Shown piece by piece: positions 8,294 through 18,016 of a stretch of 64,000 nt of DNA. Source of the stretch: Bacteroidota bacterium. Its GTDB lineage: Bacteria; Bacteroidota; Bacteroidia; B-17B0; Aurantibacillaceae. The position numbers and the translations under genes were made by a program. The notes beneath the pieces are model-generated. The model was given only the letters and a program-made list of their open reading frames with translations, had not been told where the DNA came from and made no database searches. Each line of letters starts with the position of its first letter. Position 1 is the stretch's first letter. The stretch spans positions 1 to 64,000 of the forward strand of contig JAAFIQ010000013.1 in the NCBI GenBank assembly GCA_013298715.1, given 5' to 3'.

Positions 8294-8586
8294 AATACAA
8301 CTTGGTTGTAAAAGAAAGAGCAAAAGCTGATATAGAAGCGATTGCTCTTTATTATAATAATTTGCAGGAAGATTTAGGTTTAAAATTTTGGTATTCTGTA
8401 GAAATTGCTTTCAAGGAAATAACTACAAATCCTTTGGGTTATCAAGTTAAATATTCATCATTTCGAACGAAATTAACCAAACCATTTCCATATTTGTTGA
8501 TTTATGAAGTAATTGAAAACAATATAATTGTTTACCAATGTTTTGGAGGCTCAGATAATCCAATTAAGAAATATAAACATAAATAA
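8290..8586 (+). CDS. RelE/ParE-superfamily toxin
   Basis: A 98-residue protein of RelE/ParE fold. It opens YNLVVKERAKADIEAIALYY (first strand and paired helices), has the central RTKLTKPFPYLLIYEV strand pair, and ends IIVYQCFGGSDNP. Relatives poison gyrase (ParE) or cleave mRNA on ribosomes (RelE). The target here cannot be decided. It is translationally coupled to the antitoxin. Confidence 0.85.
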   Translation: MKYNLVVKERAKADIEAIALYYNNLQEDLGLKFWYSVEIAFKEITTNPLGYQVKYSSFRTKLTKPFPYLLIYEVIENNIIVYQCFGGSDNPIKKYKHK

Positions 8587-8600
8587 CAAAAAACTTCAAA

Positions 8601-8783
8601 TTATTCATCTAATAAATCATCTAAGGTTTTAGGTTTGCGCTTACCTGATAATATTTGTTTTAAATCTTTTAATCCATTATCAAGACTTTTAGAAGAAGTA
8701 TTTTCAATAAATGGTTTGTCGCCCATTTTTATAGCTAAATCAAACAGTAATTTAATATTTGATTTTATTACTAACGTTTCCAT
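8601..8783 (-). CDS. solitary small antitoxin-like protein
   Basis: Starting at the internal ATG (8783), 60 residues run METLVIKSNIKLLFDLAIKM and end KQILSGKRKPKTLDDLLDE. The first strand followed by a helix resembles small Bacteroidota antitoxins that bind a PIN or RelE partner. No toxin follows: the next leftward bases are the 3' end of the convergent ParE-like gene. An upstream ATG at 8798 would add five residues. Confidence 0.5.
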   Translation of the reverse strand: METLVIKSNIKLLFDLAIKMGDKPFIENTSSKSLDNGLKDLKQILSGKRKPKTLDDLLDE

Positions 8784-8823
8784 AACATAAAGATACAAAA
8801 TTTTATTTTTTTAATTAAAAAAA

Positions 8824-8840
8824 CCCTTCTTTATGAAGGG
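8824..8840 (-). terminator. intrinsic terminator after glnN
   Basis: CCCTTC (8824-8829) pairs with GAAGGG (8835-8840) around a five-base loop. Read leftwards, a run of seven T follows. It lies just after the glnN stop. Confidence 0.8.
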
Positions 8841-8853
8841 CTTTTTAATTTAT

Positions 8854-11049
8854 CTATCTTAAATACAACATTTCTCTGTACTTTGGCAGTGGCCATGTGG
8901 CATCGTTTACGATATTCTCTAACTTATCTACATTGTAACGAATTACTTCAAAAAATGGTTTTACTTTTTCGCAATAAGCATGTGCTTGTTTTTTTGCACT
9001 ATCTAAATTATTTGCTTTTTTGCGTTCTTCAGTCATATCATCTGCCGCCTTTTTAATTATTGTTACACGTTCACTTATTTCTTTAATTAAGTTCAATTGC
9101 GTGTCTGCCGCCTTTTTAAATTCTGCAGCTGATAAAATAGATTTTAATCCACTTACATTATCTACCAGTACTTTTTGATAAGTTATAGCAGCTGGCACAA
9201 TTTGATTATCTACCATATCAGCTATAATACGGCTTTCTATTTGAATTTTTTTAGTGTAGGTTTCTAAAGCAATTTCATAGCGCGCCTCTTGCTCACGGTG
9301 ATTTAATATTCCTAAACTTTCAAATAAGTGTAATGACTTTTTGCTAATCATTGCCTCTAAAGCGCCTGGTGTTGTTGGAATGTTATTTAAGCCACGTTTT
9401 TTAGCTTCTGCTTTCCAAGCATCGCCGTAACCATTTCCTTCAAAACGAATTTTTTTACTTTCACCAATGTATTTTTTTAGCACTTGAAAAATAGCTTCAT
9501 CTTTTTCAACTTTTTTATTCATCAAAGCATCCACATCTTTTTTAAATACAATTAATTGTTCTGCCATAATTGTATTCAAAACAGTCATTGGCCAACCGCA
9601 ATTGGCACTACTTCCAACAGCTCTAAATTCAAATTTATTTCCTGTAAATGCAAAAGGGCTTGTACGATTTCTGTCCGTATTATCTAATAAAATATCAGGT
9701 ATTTTACCAATGTTTAATTTTAAAGCTGTTTTTTCTTCAGGACTCATTTTGCCAGAGTGCACGGCTTTTTCTAATTCATCTAACACTTTAGATAACTGTT
9801 CGCCTAAAAATACCGACATGATTGCTGGAGGAGCTTCGTTTGCTCCCAAACGATGATCGTTGTTAGCGCTGGCAATAGAGGCGCGCATTAAATCAGCATG
9901 TTCGTAAACTGCTTTTACAGTATTTACAAAGAAACTCAAAAATTGTAAATTGGTTTTTGGTGTTTTACCAGGACTTAATAAATTTTTACCAGTATTAGTT
10001 GCTAAACTCCAATTGTTGTGTTTACCACTACCATTAACACCAGCATAAGGTTTTTCGTGAAGTAATACTCTAAAATTATGACGAATGGCAACTTTTTCCA
10101 TAATATCCATTAATAAAATATTATGATCTACAGCCAAATTAGCTTCTTCAAAAATTGGAGCACATTCAAATTGTGCAGGTGCAACTTCGTTGTGGCGTGT
10201 ACGCACTGGTATTCCTAATAAATGACTTTCGTATTCAAAATCTTTCATAAAGGCTGCAACTCGCTCAGGTATTGAGCCCCAGTAATGATCTTCTAATTGT
10301 TGTCCTTTTGCCGGTGCGTGTCCAAATAACGTACGACCAGTTTGTTGTAAATCAAAACGGATATTATAAAGCGCTGAATCAATTAAAAAATATTCTTGTT
10401 CCCAACCTAAAGTGGCAATTACTTTGGTTACATTTTTATCGAAATAACTTTGGCAAACCTCTGTAGCCGCTTTATCTAAAGCACTTAGTGATTTTAATAA
10501 AGGCGTTTTAAAATCTAAACTTTCGCCTGTGTACGAAATAAAAATTGTTGGAATACATAACGTTTCACCCCAAATAAATGCTGGCGAAGTTGGGTCCCAA
10601 GCGGTATAGCCACGCGCCTCGAATGTATTACGAATACCGCCGTTTGGAAAAGATGATGCATCTGGTTCTTGCTGAACTAAAGCATTTCCACTAAAACGTT
10701 CAATGGCTCTTCCACCTTCAATTGGTTCAAAAAAACCATCGTGTTTTTCGGCAGTAGCACCACTTAATGGTTGAAACCAGTGTGTGTAATGTGTTACACC
10801 ATGGCTTTGTGCCCAAGCTTTCATGCAAGCAGCAATTTGGTCGGCAACTTTACGATCAACTGTTGTGCCTTGATGCATACTTTGTTGAATACTATTATAA
10901 GCTTCTTCGCTTAAAAATTCGCGCATGGCGTCGTTCCCAAATACCTTACTACCGTAGTATTGCGATACTTGTTGGTTTTTGTTTTTCTTAAATTCTACAG
11001 GAATTCTTTTTTCTACTTCCTGCATGGCTAAAATTCGTCTTGTACTCAT
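8854..11049 (-). CDS. glnN: type III glutamine synthetase
   Basis: This protein makes glutamine from glutamate, ammonia and ATP. Its 731 residues fit the GSIII class, about 1.6 times the size of GSI and typical of Bacteroidota. Landmarks include FEARGYTAWDPTSPAFIW, the GWEQEYFLID metal-binding strand, the RHNEVAPAQFECAPIFEEAN segment, and the VNGSGKHNNWSLAT glutamate loop. Also present are RNRTSPFAFTGNKFEFRAVG and a long C-terminal helical region (about 590-731). It is transcribed alone, with a terminator downstream. The 190-base upstream gap contains G6 and G7 runs unusual for this AT-rich DNA. Confidence 0.96.
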   Translation of the reverse strand: MSTRRILAMQEVEKRIPVEFKKNKNQQVSQYYGSKVFGNDAMREFLSEEAYNSIQQSMHQGTTVDRKVADQIAACMKAWAQSHGVTHYTHWFQPLSGATAEKHDGFFEPIEGGRAIERFSGNALVQQEPDASSFPNGGIRNTFEARGYTAWDPTSPAFIWGETLCIPTIFISYTGESLDFKTPLLKSLSALDKAATEVCQSYFDKNVTKVIATLGWEQEYFLIDSALYNIRFDLQQTGRTLFGHAPAKGQQLEDHYWGSIPERVAAFMKDFEYESHLLGIPVRTRHNEVAPAQFECAPIFEEANLAVDHNILLMDIMEKVAIRHNFRVLLHEKPYAGVNGSGKHNNWSLATNTGKNLLSPGKTPKTNLQFLSFFVNTVKAVYEHADLMRASIASANNDHRLGANEAPPAIMSVFLGEQLSKVLDELEKAVHSGKMSPEEKTALKLNIGKIPDILLDNTDRNRTSPFAFTGNKFEFRAVGSSANCGWPMTVLNTIMAEQLIVFKKDVDALMNKKVEKDEAIFQVLKKYIGESKKIRFEGNGYGDAWKAEAKKRGLNNIPTTPGALEAMISKKSLHLFESLGILNHREQEARYEIALETYTKKIQIESRIIADMVDNQIVPAAITYQKVLVDNVSGLKSILSAAEFKKAADTQLNLIKEISERVTIIKKAADDMTEERKKANNLDSAKKQAHAYCEKVKPFFEVIRYNVDKLENIVNDATWPLPKYREMLYLR

Positions 11050-11215
11050 TTTTTTGGTTTTAATTACTATTTAGGGGGGTATATTCTTTAAAAAGTATAT
11101 TTTTTGACAAAATTAAGTGAAAAAAAGGGGGGGTGCAAGAAAAATTTTTCATTTTTTTGAGGTTTGAGATTAAAAATTATTCTGAGAGAAATTTTGCTAA
11201 TCTCGAAAAAAGTTA

Positions 11216-11223
11216 TATATTCG
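11216..11223 (+). promoter_or_regulatory. -7 box for T9SS cargo gene
   Basis: TATATTCG fits the Bacteroidota -7 pattern TAnnTTTG with one difference. It ends 16 bases before the ATG at 11240. No clear -33 TTG is seen at standard spacing. Confidence 0.4.
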
Positions 11224-11239
11224 TTTAAAACTAAAAGTT

Positions 11240-12181
11240 ATGAAAAAATTATTTACACTTTGCGTTTTAATGAGTTTAAAAGTTGGTGCGCAAAGCTGGT
11301 GTGCCCCTGGCGCATTATGGCATTTTTACTGGTATAATTTTGGTGAAGCTCCTGGGCATATTAAGTATGCCTACACGGGCACAGTAACAATTAATAACAA
11401 GGTTTGCCAAAAAATTGATGCCTTTCAAGCTACAAAGAGTATTAATCTTCTGAACACCTACACAACTTCCTATAACGTATATACATACACAGAAAATAAT
11501 GTTGTGTACCTAACAAATGTCGCTGGTTCAAGCTTTGATACGCTGTACAACTTTAATGCTAATGTAGGTGATAAATGGAGTTTAACCCCTAAAAATTATA
11601 CATGTTGTGCAAAATCGCGGGTAAATGTGGTTGCTACAGGAACTCAAGTAATTGATGGTGTTATATTAAAGTGGCTAAAAGTTTCTATTAACGGTTTTTC
11701 AGGATATTCAAACTCTCCAACAGGTCCATTTAACGATACTATTATTGAACGTATCGGTGCTTTAAAATACAGCCTTTTTGTAACGTTTCCTATATGCCCA
11801 TATGTTAGCGACGGGCCCTTAGAGAAATCGTTGAGATGTTACCGAGATAACCAAATTGCGGATTATAAAAAAACAACCGGCGTTTGCGATTACCTTTACA
11901 CATCCACAACAGGAAATGCCGAAACAGAACTAACCAATAAAATTTCAATTTATCCTAATCCTGCAAACACTGAAATTTTTGTTAAAGCAGAAGAATTTGA
12001 GGATAAACCTTGTACAATAAAAATCATAAATCTACTTGGTCAAGTTGCTTACGAAACACCAATTATTTCCAAAAAAGGCGAATTTTCAGTTGATTTAAAC
12101 TCTTTGCCAAAAGGAATATATCAACTAGAGATAATAACTTCAGATAAACGAATTTTTACTCAAAAGTTAGTTAAAGATTAG
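11240..12181 (+). CDS. secreted protein with T9SS type A sorting domain
   Basis: A 313-residue protein with a signal peptide (MKKLFTLCVLMSLKVGAQ). A beta-rich body follows (20-230) in which I recognise no enzyme motif; cysteines cluster near YTCCAKSR and at C-terminal YVSD/CRYRD positions. Residues about 235-313 form a Por-secretion C-terminal domain: ISIYPNPANTEIFVKA, IINLLGQVAYE, SLPKGIYQLEI and the terminal QKLVKD. This directs export by the type IX system to the surface or medium. It converges on the PorE-like gene, 20 bases apart. Confidence 0.85.
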   Translation: MKKLFTLCVLMSLKVGAQSWCAPGALWHFYWYNFGEAPGHIKYAYTGTVTINNKVCQKIDAFQATKSINLLNTYTTSYNVYTYTENNVVYLTNVAGSSFDTLYNFNANVGDKWSLTPKNYTCCAKSRVNVVATGTQVIDGVILKWLKVSINGFSGYSNSPTGPFNDTIIERIGALKYSLFVTFPICPYVSDGPLEKSLRCYRDNQIADYKKTTGVCDYLYTSTTGNAETELTNKISIYPNPANTEIFVKAEEFEDKPCTIKIINLLGQVAYETPIISKKGEFSVDLNSLPKGIYQLEIITSDKRIFTQKLVKD

Positions 12182-12201
12182 AAGATGTAAAATTCATTAT
12201 T

Positions 12202-14220
12202 TTACTCCAAAATCATAAACTCTGTTCTTCTATTCTTTGCTCTGCCCTCCTCGTTTGTGTTTGCTGCTATTGGTTTGCTTGGCCCATAACCTTTTGCTGT
12301 TATCCTTTTTGAATCAACCCCTAATTCTTCTAACATCCATTTTACAGAATGGGCACGGTTGGCGCTTAGTGCCTCGTTATCTTTAACTTTACCTACATCA
12401 TCGGTATGCCCTTGTATTTCTACTTTCATATCAGGATTTTCCTTTAAATAATTAGCAAATGCTTCTATTACAATTCTGCTTTCTAATTTTAAATCGGCAC
12501 TATTAGTGTTGTAATAAATATTTTCAATTACAAAACTTTTACCAGGTTTAGCTTCGGATACTTGTAAAGCAATTTCTTTTTTAGGAGAAGTGTAAGTAAT
12601 TTCTTTAGTACTAATAATTTTAGAATTAAACGCAATGCTATCTTTCTTTACAGAAATTAATATATCATCTTTCCGTTTTAAATTAATTGCTGCGGTATAC
12701 TCACCCGTTAAGCTATCAACAACCGCATACGTTTTTTGTTTGGTAACGGTATTCTTAATTTCAACTACTGCATCAGTAACAGCATTTCCTTTATCATCTT
12801 TTACCGATCCTTTTACAAAAGCAACAGTTTGGGGTCTGGCTTCGGGGTATAATTCAAAGTTGTACATGTCATATCTGCCAATGCCTTTACCGCTTACCTT
12901 GCCTTCATCAAAACTAAAAAAGTAGCCTGTTTTGGTATCGCTACTTACAAAAAAACCTGTGTCGTCTGTTGCACCATTTATTGGCGACCCTATATTTTCA
13001 GGCTCTTCCCATTCCCCTTTATCATTTTTTCTTACATAAAAAATATCATAACCTCCAAAGCCGTAATGCCCCGTGCTGCTGAAGTAGAGCGTTTCACTAT
13101 CGCTGTGTATAAATGGAGTTTTTTCATCACCTTTAGTATTTATTTTTGGGCCTAAATTTTTTGGCACACTCCACATTCCTGTTTTTAAATCTTTGGTGGT
13201 GAAGTATAAATCAATACCACCAAAGCCTCCGGGTCTATCGCTTGCAAAATAAAGCGTAATACCATCTGCCGCAATAGTTGGCTGACTATCCCAATATTTT
13301 GGATCGTTTACATTAGTACTTAACTTTTTATAATCGCTCCAACTGCCATCCGCAAAATCGCTTACGTAAATATCTACATTAGGCTGTGCGCCTCCTTCTT
13401 GGCGCTGCATCGCAAAGTATAAGTGTTTGTTATCAATAGATATAGAACATCCACCTTGATTGTCATCACTAGTATTAAAAGGGTTCATCATGGGTTCGCC
13501 ACTTGTAAATGTGTTGGTTTTATCGCGCTTAGCCACCATAAATACTTCTTTTTCTTTATCGCTTGTATAAACTTTATTCATATCTTTAATAGGTAAGCGT
13601 CGCACAAAATAGCACAACTGATCATCGGGTGATACATAACACAAATACTCATCGCGCTGGGTGCTAACTCCTTTTACTACTGCCGGATTAAAAGGAACGT
13701 TGCGTTTTAAACCTTTTTCCTTTTTCGCAGATTTTATCATCATTTTTGCTTGATATAATTCTGCTTCGTAATCTTTTGGAAATTTTTTTTCATCCTCGTC
13801 CTTAAAATCAATAAACTTGTTTAAATATTTTATAGCACTATCGTTTTTTAACTCTTCATAATAGCTGAAGCCTATATAATAATAAGGATCACTGTGTATT
13901 TGTGGGCACTTGGCTATTGCCTTTTTGAAATAGGGCACTAAAGGCGTAAAAGCTAAATTTTCTAATTTTGCTCGCACTACCATTTCTTGTGCCATGTATA
14001 AATTTGCCTCTGCAAAATCTGGCTCAATTTCTAAAGCTTTGGTTAAAAATTCTATACGTTCAGGTTTTTTATATTTTTTTTTATCGAGGGCTTTTTCGTA
14101 AAGCTTCAACGCTTTTTTATCAATGTTGTCATCGCACAATTTTGATTTATTTTCAGTTTCATCTTGCGAAAAAAAAGATAATGAGAAAAAGAAGAAAATA
14201 AAGAAGAAAATGTTTTTCAT
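12202..14220 (-). CDS. PorE-like OmpA-family envelope protein
   Basis: From the ATG at 14220 (MKNIFFFIFFFFSLSFFSQ signal) the protein has four parts. These are TPR-like helices (about 30-160), WD40/PD40 beta-propeller repeats (185-440; DIYVSDFADGSW, DLYFTTKDLKTGMW, DIFYVRKNDKGEW), a carboxypeptidase-regulatory-like fold (465-545), and an OmpA peptidoglycan-binding domain (560-672). The last carries IQGHTDDVG, NEALSANRA and KNRRTEF. This order is the one described for PorE, the peptidoglycan anchor of the T9SS. Several paralogues of this type occur per genome, so PorE identity is inferred. Two or three extra upstream codons exist in the open frame. Confidence 0.8.
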   Translation of the reverse strand: MKNIFFFIFFFFSLSFFSQDETENKSKLCDDNIDKKALKLYEKALDKKKYKKPERIEFLTKALEIEPDFAEANLYMAQEMVVRAKLENLAFTPLVPYFKKAIAKCPQIHSDPYYYIGFSYYEELKNDSAIKYLNKFIDFKDEDEKKFPKDYEAELYQAKMMIKSAKKEKGLKRNVPFNPAVVKGVSTQRDEYLCYVSPDDQLCYFVRRLPIKDMNKVYTSDKEKEVFMVAKRDKTNTFTSGEPMMNPFNTSDDNQGGCSISIDNKHLYFAMQRQEGGAQPNVDIYVSDFADGSWSDYKKLSTNVNDPKYWDSQPTIAADGITLYFASDRPGGFGGIDLYFTTKDLKTGMWSVPKNLGPKINTKGDEKTPFIHSDSETLYFSSTGHYGFGGYDIFYVRKNDKGEWEEPENIGSPINGATDDTGFFVSSDTKTGYFFSFDEGKVSGKGIGRYDMYNFELYPEARPQTVAFVKGSVKDDKGNAVTDAVVEIKNTVTKQKTYAVVDSLTGEYTAAINLKRKDDILISVKKDSIAFNSKIISTKEITYTSPKKEIALQVSEAKPGKSFVIENIYYNTNSADLKLESRIVIEAFANYLKENPDMKVEIQGHTDDVGKVKDNEALSANRAHSVKWMLEELGVDSKRITAKGYGPSKPIAANTNEEGRAKNRRTEFMILE

Positions 14221-14313
14221 TTGCAGCAAATAAATTTATAATGAAGATATAAAAATACGTTACAATTAAAAAGTTAAGAATGTTTAATGGTACTAATTAC
14301 CAACAATTTCAGG

Positions 14314-15549
14314 CTAATTAAACCATGCTTTAAATATAACCCCGCCGTCGGAGGTAAAATTATAATTGGCTTCTAACTGGTCGCACAGCGATTCAATAAT
14401 TTCCATACCGCTCGACTTTTTATTAGAATTCTTATTAGAAAAGCCTACACCATTATCTTTTACTTCTAAATAATATGACAGATTCTCGCGTTTGAAATTG
14501 ATTGAAATAGTTGGGCTATCGATTTCATTGGTAAAAGCGTGCTTGTATGAATTTGTAAGTAGCTCGTTGATAAGCAAGCCACATGGAATAGCAGTTTTAA
14601 TATCCAAATCTAAATTAAAAATATTTTTCTCTACATGTATCGCCTTACCATTTTTTGGTGGATAAGATGCGTTAATTTCATTAACCAAGGCATCGATGTA
14701 CGTTGAAAAACTAATTTTACTAAAATCTTGATTGCGGTAAAGTAGATTATGAATAAACGATATAGATTGCACTCTATTTTTGCTTTCGAGCAAAACCGTT
14801 TCACTATCTAAATTTTTTTGCAAACCAAAATTTAATAAACTAGAAATTAATGCTAAATTATTCTTTACTCGATGATGTAGCTCGGCTAGTAGCAATTCTT
14901 TTTCTTTTAGCGATTTATTAATAACGGCTTCGCTTTTTTGTTTTTCACTTAATCTTTCTTCTAATAATCTATTTTGCAGTTTATTGTTTTGAATACTTAA
15001 GTAAACAAAGTAGAAGAGTGAGAACAAACAAATTGGTAGATTAAAATAGAAGATAATTTGCCTTTGTGAATCATTGAGTAAATGAGTTTCAAAGAAAGTA
15101 TAATTAGTTATTAAATTAATAATTGCAGATAAAATTGTTGCCAGCGTGAGCAACACAATTAACTTTAGTTCAGTTTTGGCATCAAACAAATAGGCTATAA
15201 CTAAGGTAAGGGGAAAATAGTAAAGAAAAGTTCCAGATTTAAATCCAAAATACGAATCAAGAAAGAAAATAGTAGAAATTACAGTTAGCAACAATAACCA
15301 CTTTGAAATTTTAAAATAGCCCCGACTTGTTAGCCAAAACGCAAGTGAAATTATAATATCAACCACTACTAAAAAAAGAGCCGAAAAATAATCTTCTACT
15401 ACTAAAACCAAATTTAAAACGCCTAAAAAACTAACTAAAAAGCTTACTAAGGTAAATTGATTCAACAGAATTACTTTTTGTTTACTAATTTGTTCATCAA
15501 CGTGCTTTAAGCCGTTACCTGAAATAATTCTCCAAAAATTCATAAACAC
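14314..15549 (-). CDS. membrane sensor histidine kinase (HisKA_2 type)
   Basis: A 411-residue protein. Residues about 25-190 hold six hydrophobic helices with no large sensory domain. A short coiled coil (190-215) leads to the phosphoacceptor box ELHHRVKNNLALISSLL. The ATPase follows, with NELLTNSYKHAF (N box) and VKDNGVGFS (G1). The HRVKNN form marks the HisKA_2/HWE-like group. Its start abuts the ridA-like stop (one-base overlap at 15549). There is no adjacent response regulator, so the partner is unknown. Confidence 0.85.
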   Translation of the reverse strand: MFMNFWRIISGNGLKHVDEQISKQKVILLNQFTLVSFLVSFLGVLNLVLVVEDYFSALFLVVVDIIISLAFWLTSRGYFKISKWLLLLTVISTIFFLDSYFGFKSGTFLYYFPLTLVIAYLFDAKTELKLIVLLTLATILSAIINLITNYTFFETHLLNDSQRQIIFYFNLPICLFSLFYFVYLSIQNNKLQNRLLEERLSEKQKSEAVINKSLKEKELLLAELHHRVKNNLALISSLLNFGLQKNLDSETVLLESKNRVQSISFIHNLLYRNQDFSKISFSTYIDALVNEINASYPPKNGKAIHVEKNIFNLDLDIKTAIPCGLLINELLTNSYKHAFTNEIDSPTISINFKRENLSYYLEVKDNGVGFSNKNSNKKSSGMEIIESLCDQLEANYNFTSDGGVIFKAWFN

Positions 15550-15977
15550 TAGTCTACCGTAGCAATAACTTTAAGTTCAATCGCTATTGGAGTTGGGAGT
15601 TTATTAATCTCTAAAGTGGTTCTGCAAGGCAAGTTATCTTTAAAATATTCTGCCCATAATTTATTGTATTTAGGGAAATCATCTTTCATATTTGTAAGGT
15701 AAACAGTTACATCTACAATGTTTTCCCATTTACTCCCCGAATCTTCTAAGATGTACTTAATGTTTCTAAACACGCTGTGACATTGTGCTTCAATATCGTA
15801 GCTAATAATATTTCCTTTTTCGTCTAACTCCACTCCTGGTATTTTTTTCATGCCTCGCTCGCGTGGACCAACGCCGCTTAAAAACAATAAATTTCCAACT
15901 TTACGTGCATGTGGATATAAACCTACTGGCTCTGGTGCTTTGCTCGATTCTATTTTATCAGAAGTAGTCATTTTCAA
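15549..15977 (-). CDS. RidA (YjgF/UK114) family protein
   Basis: A 142-residue protein. RidA enzymes hydrolyse reactive enamine/imine intermediates; relatives include 2-aminomuconate deaminase. Visible are the VGNLLFLSGVGPRE strand, the trimer-core helix QCHSVFRNIKYILEDSGSKW, the DVTVYLTNMKDDFPKYNKLW segment and PCRTTLEI, carrying the conserved substrate-binding arginine. At 142 residues it is slightly longer than RidA itself (about 128), as in the aminomuconate-deaminase-like subgroup. It precedes the histidine kinase gene in the same direction, overlapping it by one base. Confidence 0.85.
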   Translation of the reverse strand: MKMTTSDKIESSKAPEPVGLYPHARKVGNLLFLSGVGPRERGMKKIPGVELDEKGNIISYDIEAQCHSVFRNIKYILEDSGSKWENIVDVTVYLTNMKDDFPKYNKLWAEYFKDNLPCRTTLEINKLPTPIAIELKVIATVD

Positions 15978-16056
15978 TTTTCTAGTTTTACAAATTTAAC
16001 TAAAATATGCTAATTTTTAAGTTTAGTTTTAGCTCTATAAATAGTAAATTTACAGT

Positions 16057-17454
16057 ATGCAAATAAAACAACTCTATACAAATTGTTTAGCACAAGGTGC
16101 ATACTACATTGCACATAATGGGGAAGCGGCAATTATTGACCCATTGCGCGAAACACAACCTTACTTGAATTTATTAAAACAGAATAACGATAAACTACTT
16201 TATATTTTTGAAACTCATTTTCATGCCGATTTTGTAAGCGGCCATGTTGATTTATCAGAGGCAACCGGTGCAGAAATAATTTTTGGTCCTAATGCTGAAA
16301 CAACTTACAAAAGCAAAATTGCAACCGATAATCAAGAATTTAAAATTGGTGAATTAACTTTAAAAGTGCTTCATACACCGGGCCATACGCTAGAAAGCAC
16401 AACATACTTATTACTTGATGAAAATAAAAAACCACATTGCATTTTTACCGGCGATACGTTATTTATTGGCGATGTTGGAAGACCAGATTTAGCCATAAAA
16501 TCAACGCTTACTCAAGAAGATTTGGCCGGCATGTTGTATGATAGTTTAAGAAATAAATTAATGCCATTGCCCGATGATGTGATTGTTTACCCTGCACACG
16601 GAGCCGGCAGCGCCTGTGGTAAAAATATGAGTAAAGAAACATTTGATACTCTTGGTAATCAAAAACAAAAAAATTACGCATTACAAAATATAAGTAAAGC
16701 TGATTTTGTTAAAGAATTAACAACAGGCATATCACCTCCACCACAATACTTTGCAAAAAATGCCAACCTAAATAAAACAGGTTACAAAAATTTTGATTCT
16801 GTTATAGAACAAGGAGCAAAAGCTTTATCTCTTGCGGAGTTTAAATCTTATAAATCTCAAAACGATGTATTGGTTTTAGATGTGCGTAATCAAAAAGAAG
16901 TTGTAAATGGTTTTGTGCCAAATGCGTTGTTTATTGGTTTAGATGGTCAGTTTGCGCCTTGGGTTGGTACAATTATAAAAGATATAAATCAAAAAATTAT
17001 TTTTGTAGCTCCTATAGGCAGAGAGGAAGAAACAGTGATGCGCCTTAGCCGTGTTGGGTATGATAATTGTTTAGGTTATTTAGATGGTGGATTTGAAACT
17101 TGGAAAAACAACAGCGAACCAATTTCAACAATTACATCTATTGCTGCTGAAGAGTTTAAAAGTGAGTTAACGCCTACAACAAAAATATTGGATGTGCGAA
17201 AGCCCGGAGAATACGAAGCACAGCACATTCCAGACATACAAAATAATCCTTTAGATTTTATTGAAGACTGGATAAACAATTTTGATAAAAACGAAAAATA
17301 CTATGTGCATTGTGCAGGTGGCTACCGCAGTGTAATTGCTGCTACTATTTTAATGCAACAGGGTTATAAAAATTTAATTGATGTTGCTGGTGGTTTTGCT
17401 GCTATTCAAAAAGTTGGCATTGAAACAACATCATTTGCTTGTTCGAATAAATAG
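16057..17454 (+). CDS. MBL-fold hydrolase with two rhodanese domains
   Basis: A 465-residue protein. The N-terminal metallo-beta-lactamase fold has the metal ligands H54, H56, D58 and H63 (THFHADFVSGH), then HTPGHT, FTGDTLFIGDVGRPD and YPAHGAGSACG. This is the persulfide dioxygenase (ETHE1-like) pattern. Two rhodanese domains follow, about 260-360 and 365-465. The first has APIGREEE where the catalytic Cys loop should be, so it is probably not a sulfurtransferase. The second keeps VHCAGGYRS. The likely role is sulfane-sulfur detoxification. DUF983 follows two bases later. Confidence 0.88.
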   Translation: MQIKQLYTNCLAQGAYYIAHNGEAAIIDPLRETQPYLNLLKQNNDKLLYIFETHFHADFVSGHVDLSEATGAEIIFGPNAETTYKSKIATDNQEFKIGELTLKVLHTPGHTLESTTYLLLDENKKPHCIFTGDTLFIGDVGRPDLAIKSTLTQEDLAGMLYDSLRNKLMPLPDDVIVYPAHGAGSACGKNMSKETFDTLGNQKQKNYALQNISKADFVKELTTGISPPPQYFAKNANLNKTGYKNFDSVIEQGAKALSLAEFKSYKSQNDVLVLDVRNQKEVVNGFVPNALFIGLDGQFAPWVGTIIKDINQKIIFVAPIGREEETVMRLSRVGYDNCLGYLDGGFETWKNNSEPISTITSIAAEEFKSELTPTTKILDVRKPGEYEAQHIPDIQNNPLDFIEDWINNFDKNEKYYVHCAGGYRSVIAATILMQQGYKNLIDVAGGFAAIQKVGIETTSFACSNK

Positions 17455-17456
17455 TT

Positions 17457-17828
17457 ATGTTTAAAAATACTAGATTATATTCTATACTTTTTAATAAATG
17501 TCCGCGGTGTCACAAAGGTGATTTTTTTAAAACAAATAATCCGTTTGCATTAAAACAGTTTGATAAAATGTATGATAAGTGCGCAACTTGTAACGAAGAT
17601 TTTACCAGAGAAACTGGTTTTTATGTTGGTGCCATGTATGCCAGTTATGGCTTAACCGTGGCTTACGGCCTGGCTCTGTTTTTAATACAAGTTGTTTTGT
17701 TTGATGCAAAAGCGTTTACGTTTTTAATAACCTTTTCTGTTTCATTACTACTTATGCTCCCTTGGCTGTTTCGCAAATCGCGCTTACTTTGGATTAACTT
17801 GTTTGTAGGGAAGAAAAAAGTGAGTTGA
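17457..17828 (+). CDS. DUF983 membrane protein
   Basis: A 123-residue protein. An N-terminal zinc-ribbon-like unit has CPRCHKGDFF at about residues 14-23 and CATCNEDF at about 41-48. The ETGFYVGAMYASYGLTVAYG motif, diagnostic of DUF983, comes next. Two membrane helices lie at about 63-85 and 88-110. Function is unknown. It begins two bases after the MBL-rhodanese stop, so it is cotranscribed with that gene. Confidence 0.88.
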   Translation: MFKNTRLYSILFNKCPRCHKGDFFKTNNPFALKQFDKMYDKCATCNEDFTRETGFYVGAMYASYGLTVAYGLALFLIQVVLFDAKAFTFLITFSVSLLLMLPWLFRKSRLLWINLFVGKKKVS

Positions 17829-17989
17829 ATTTGGTATTATGTAAATAACTTCAAAAGAATTTTATAAACCACTCGTGTAAAATTTTCAAAAATCAGAAAT
17901 TGTTTAAAATTTAGTCTAACATTTCAAATATTTAATCGATTATAAATTAAGTTTCAGCTAATAAGCAAAGATTAGATTTAGAAAAAAAT

Positions 17990-17997
17990 TAACTTTA
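17990..17997 (+). promoter_or_regulatory. -7 box upstream of phase-variable candidate
   Basis: TAACTTTA resembles TAnnTTTG and ends 19 bases before the ATG at 18017. This spacing favours that ATG, not the downstream TTG, as the intended start of the next gene. Confidence 0.4.
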
Positions 17998-18016
17998 TTT
18001 AAAATTTGTTAAACCT

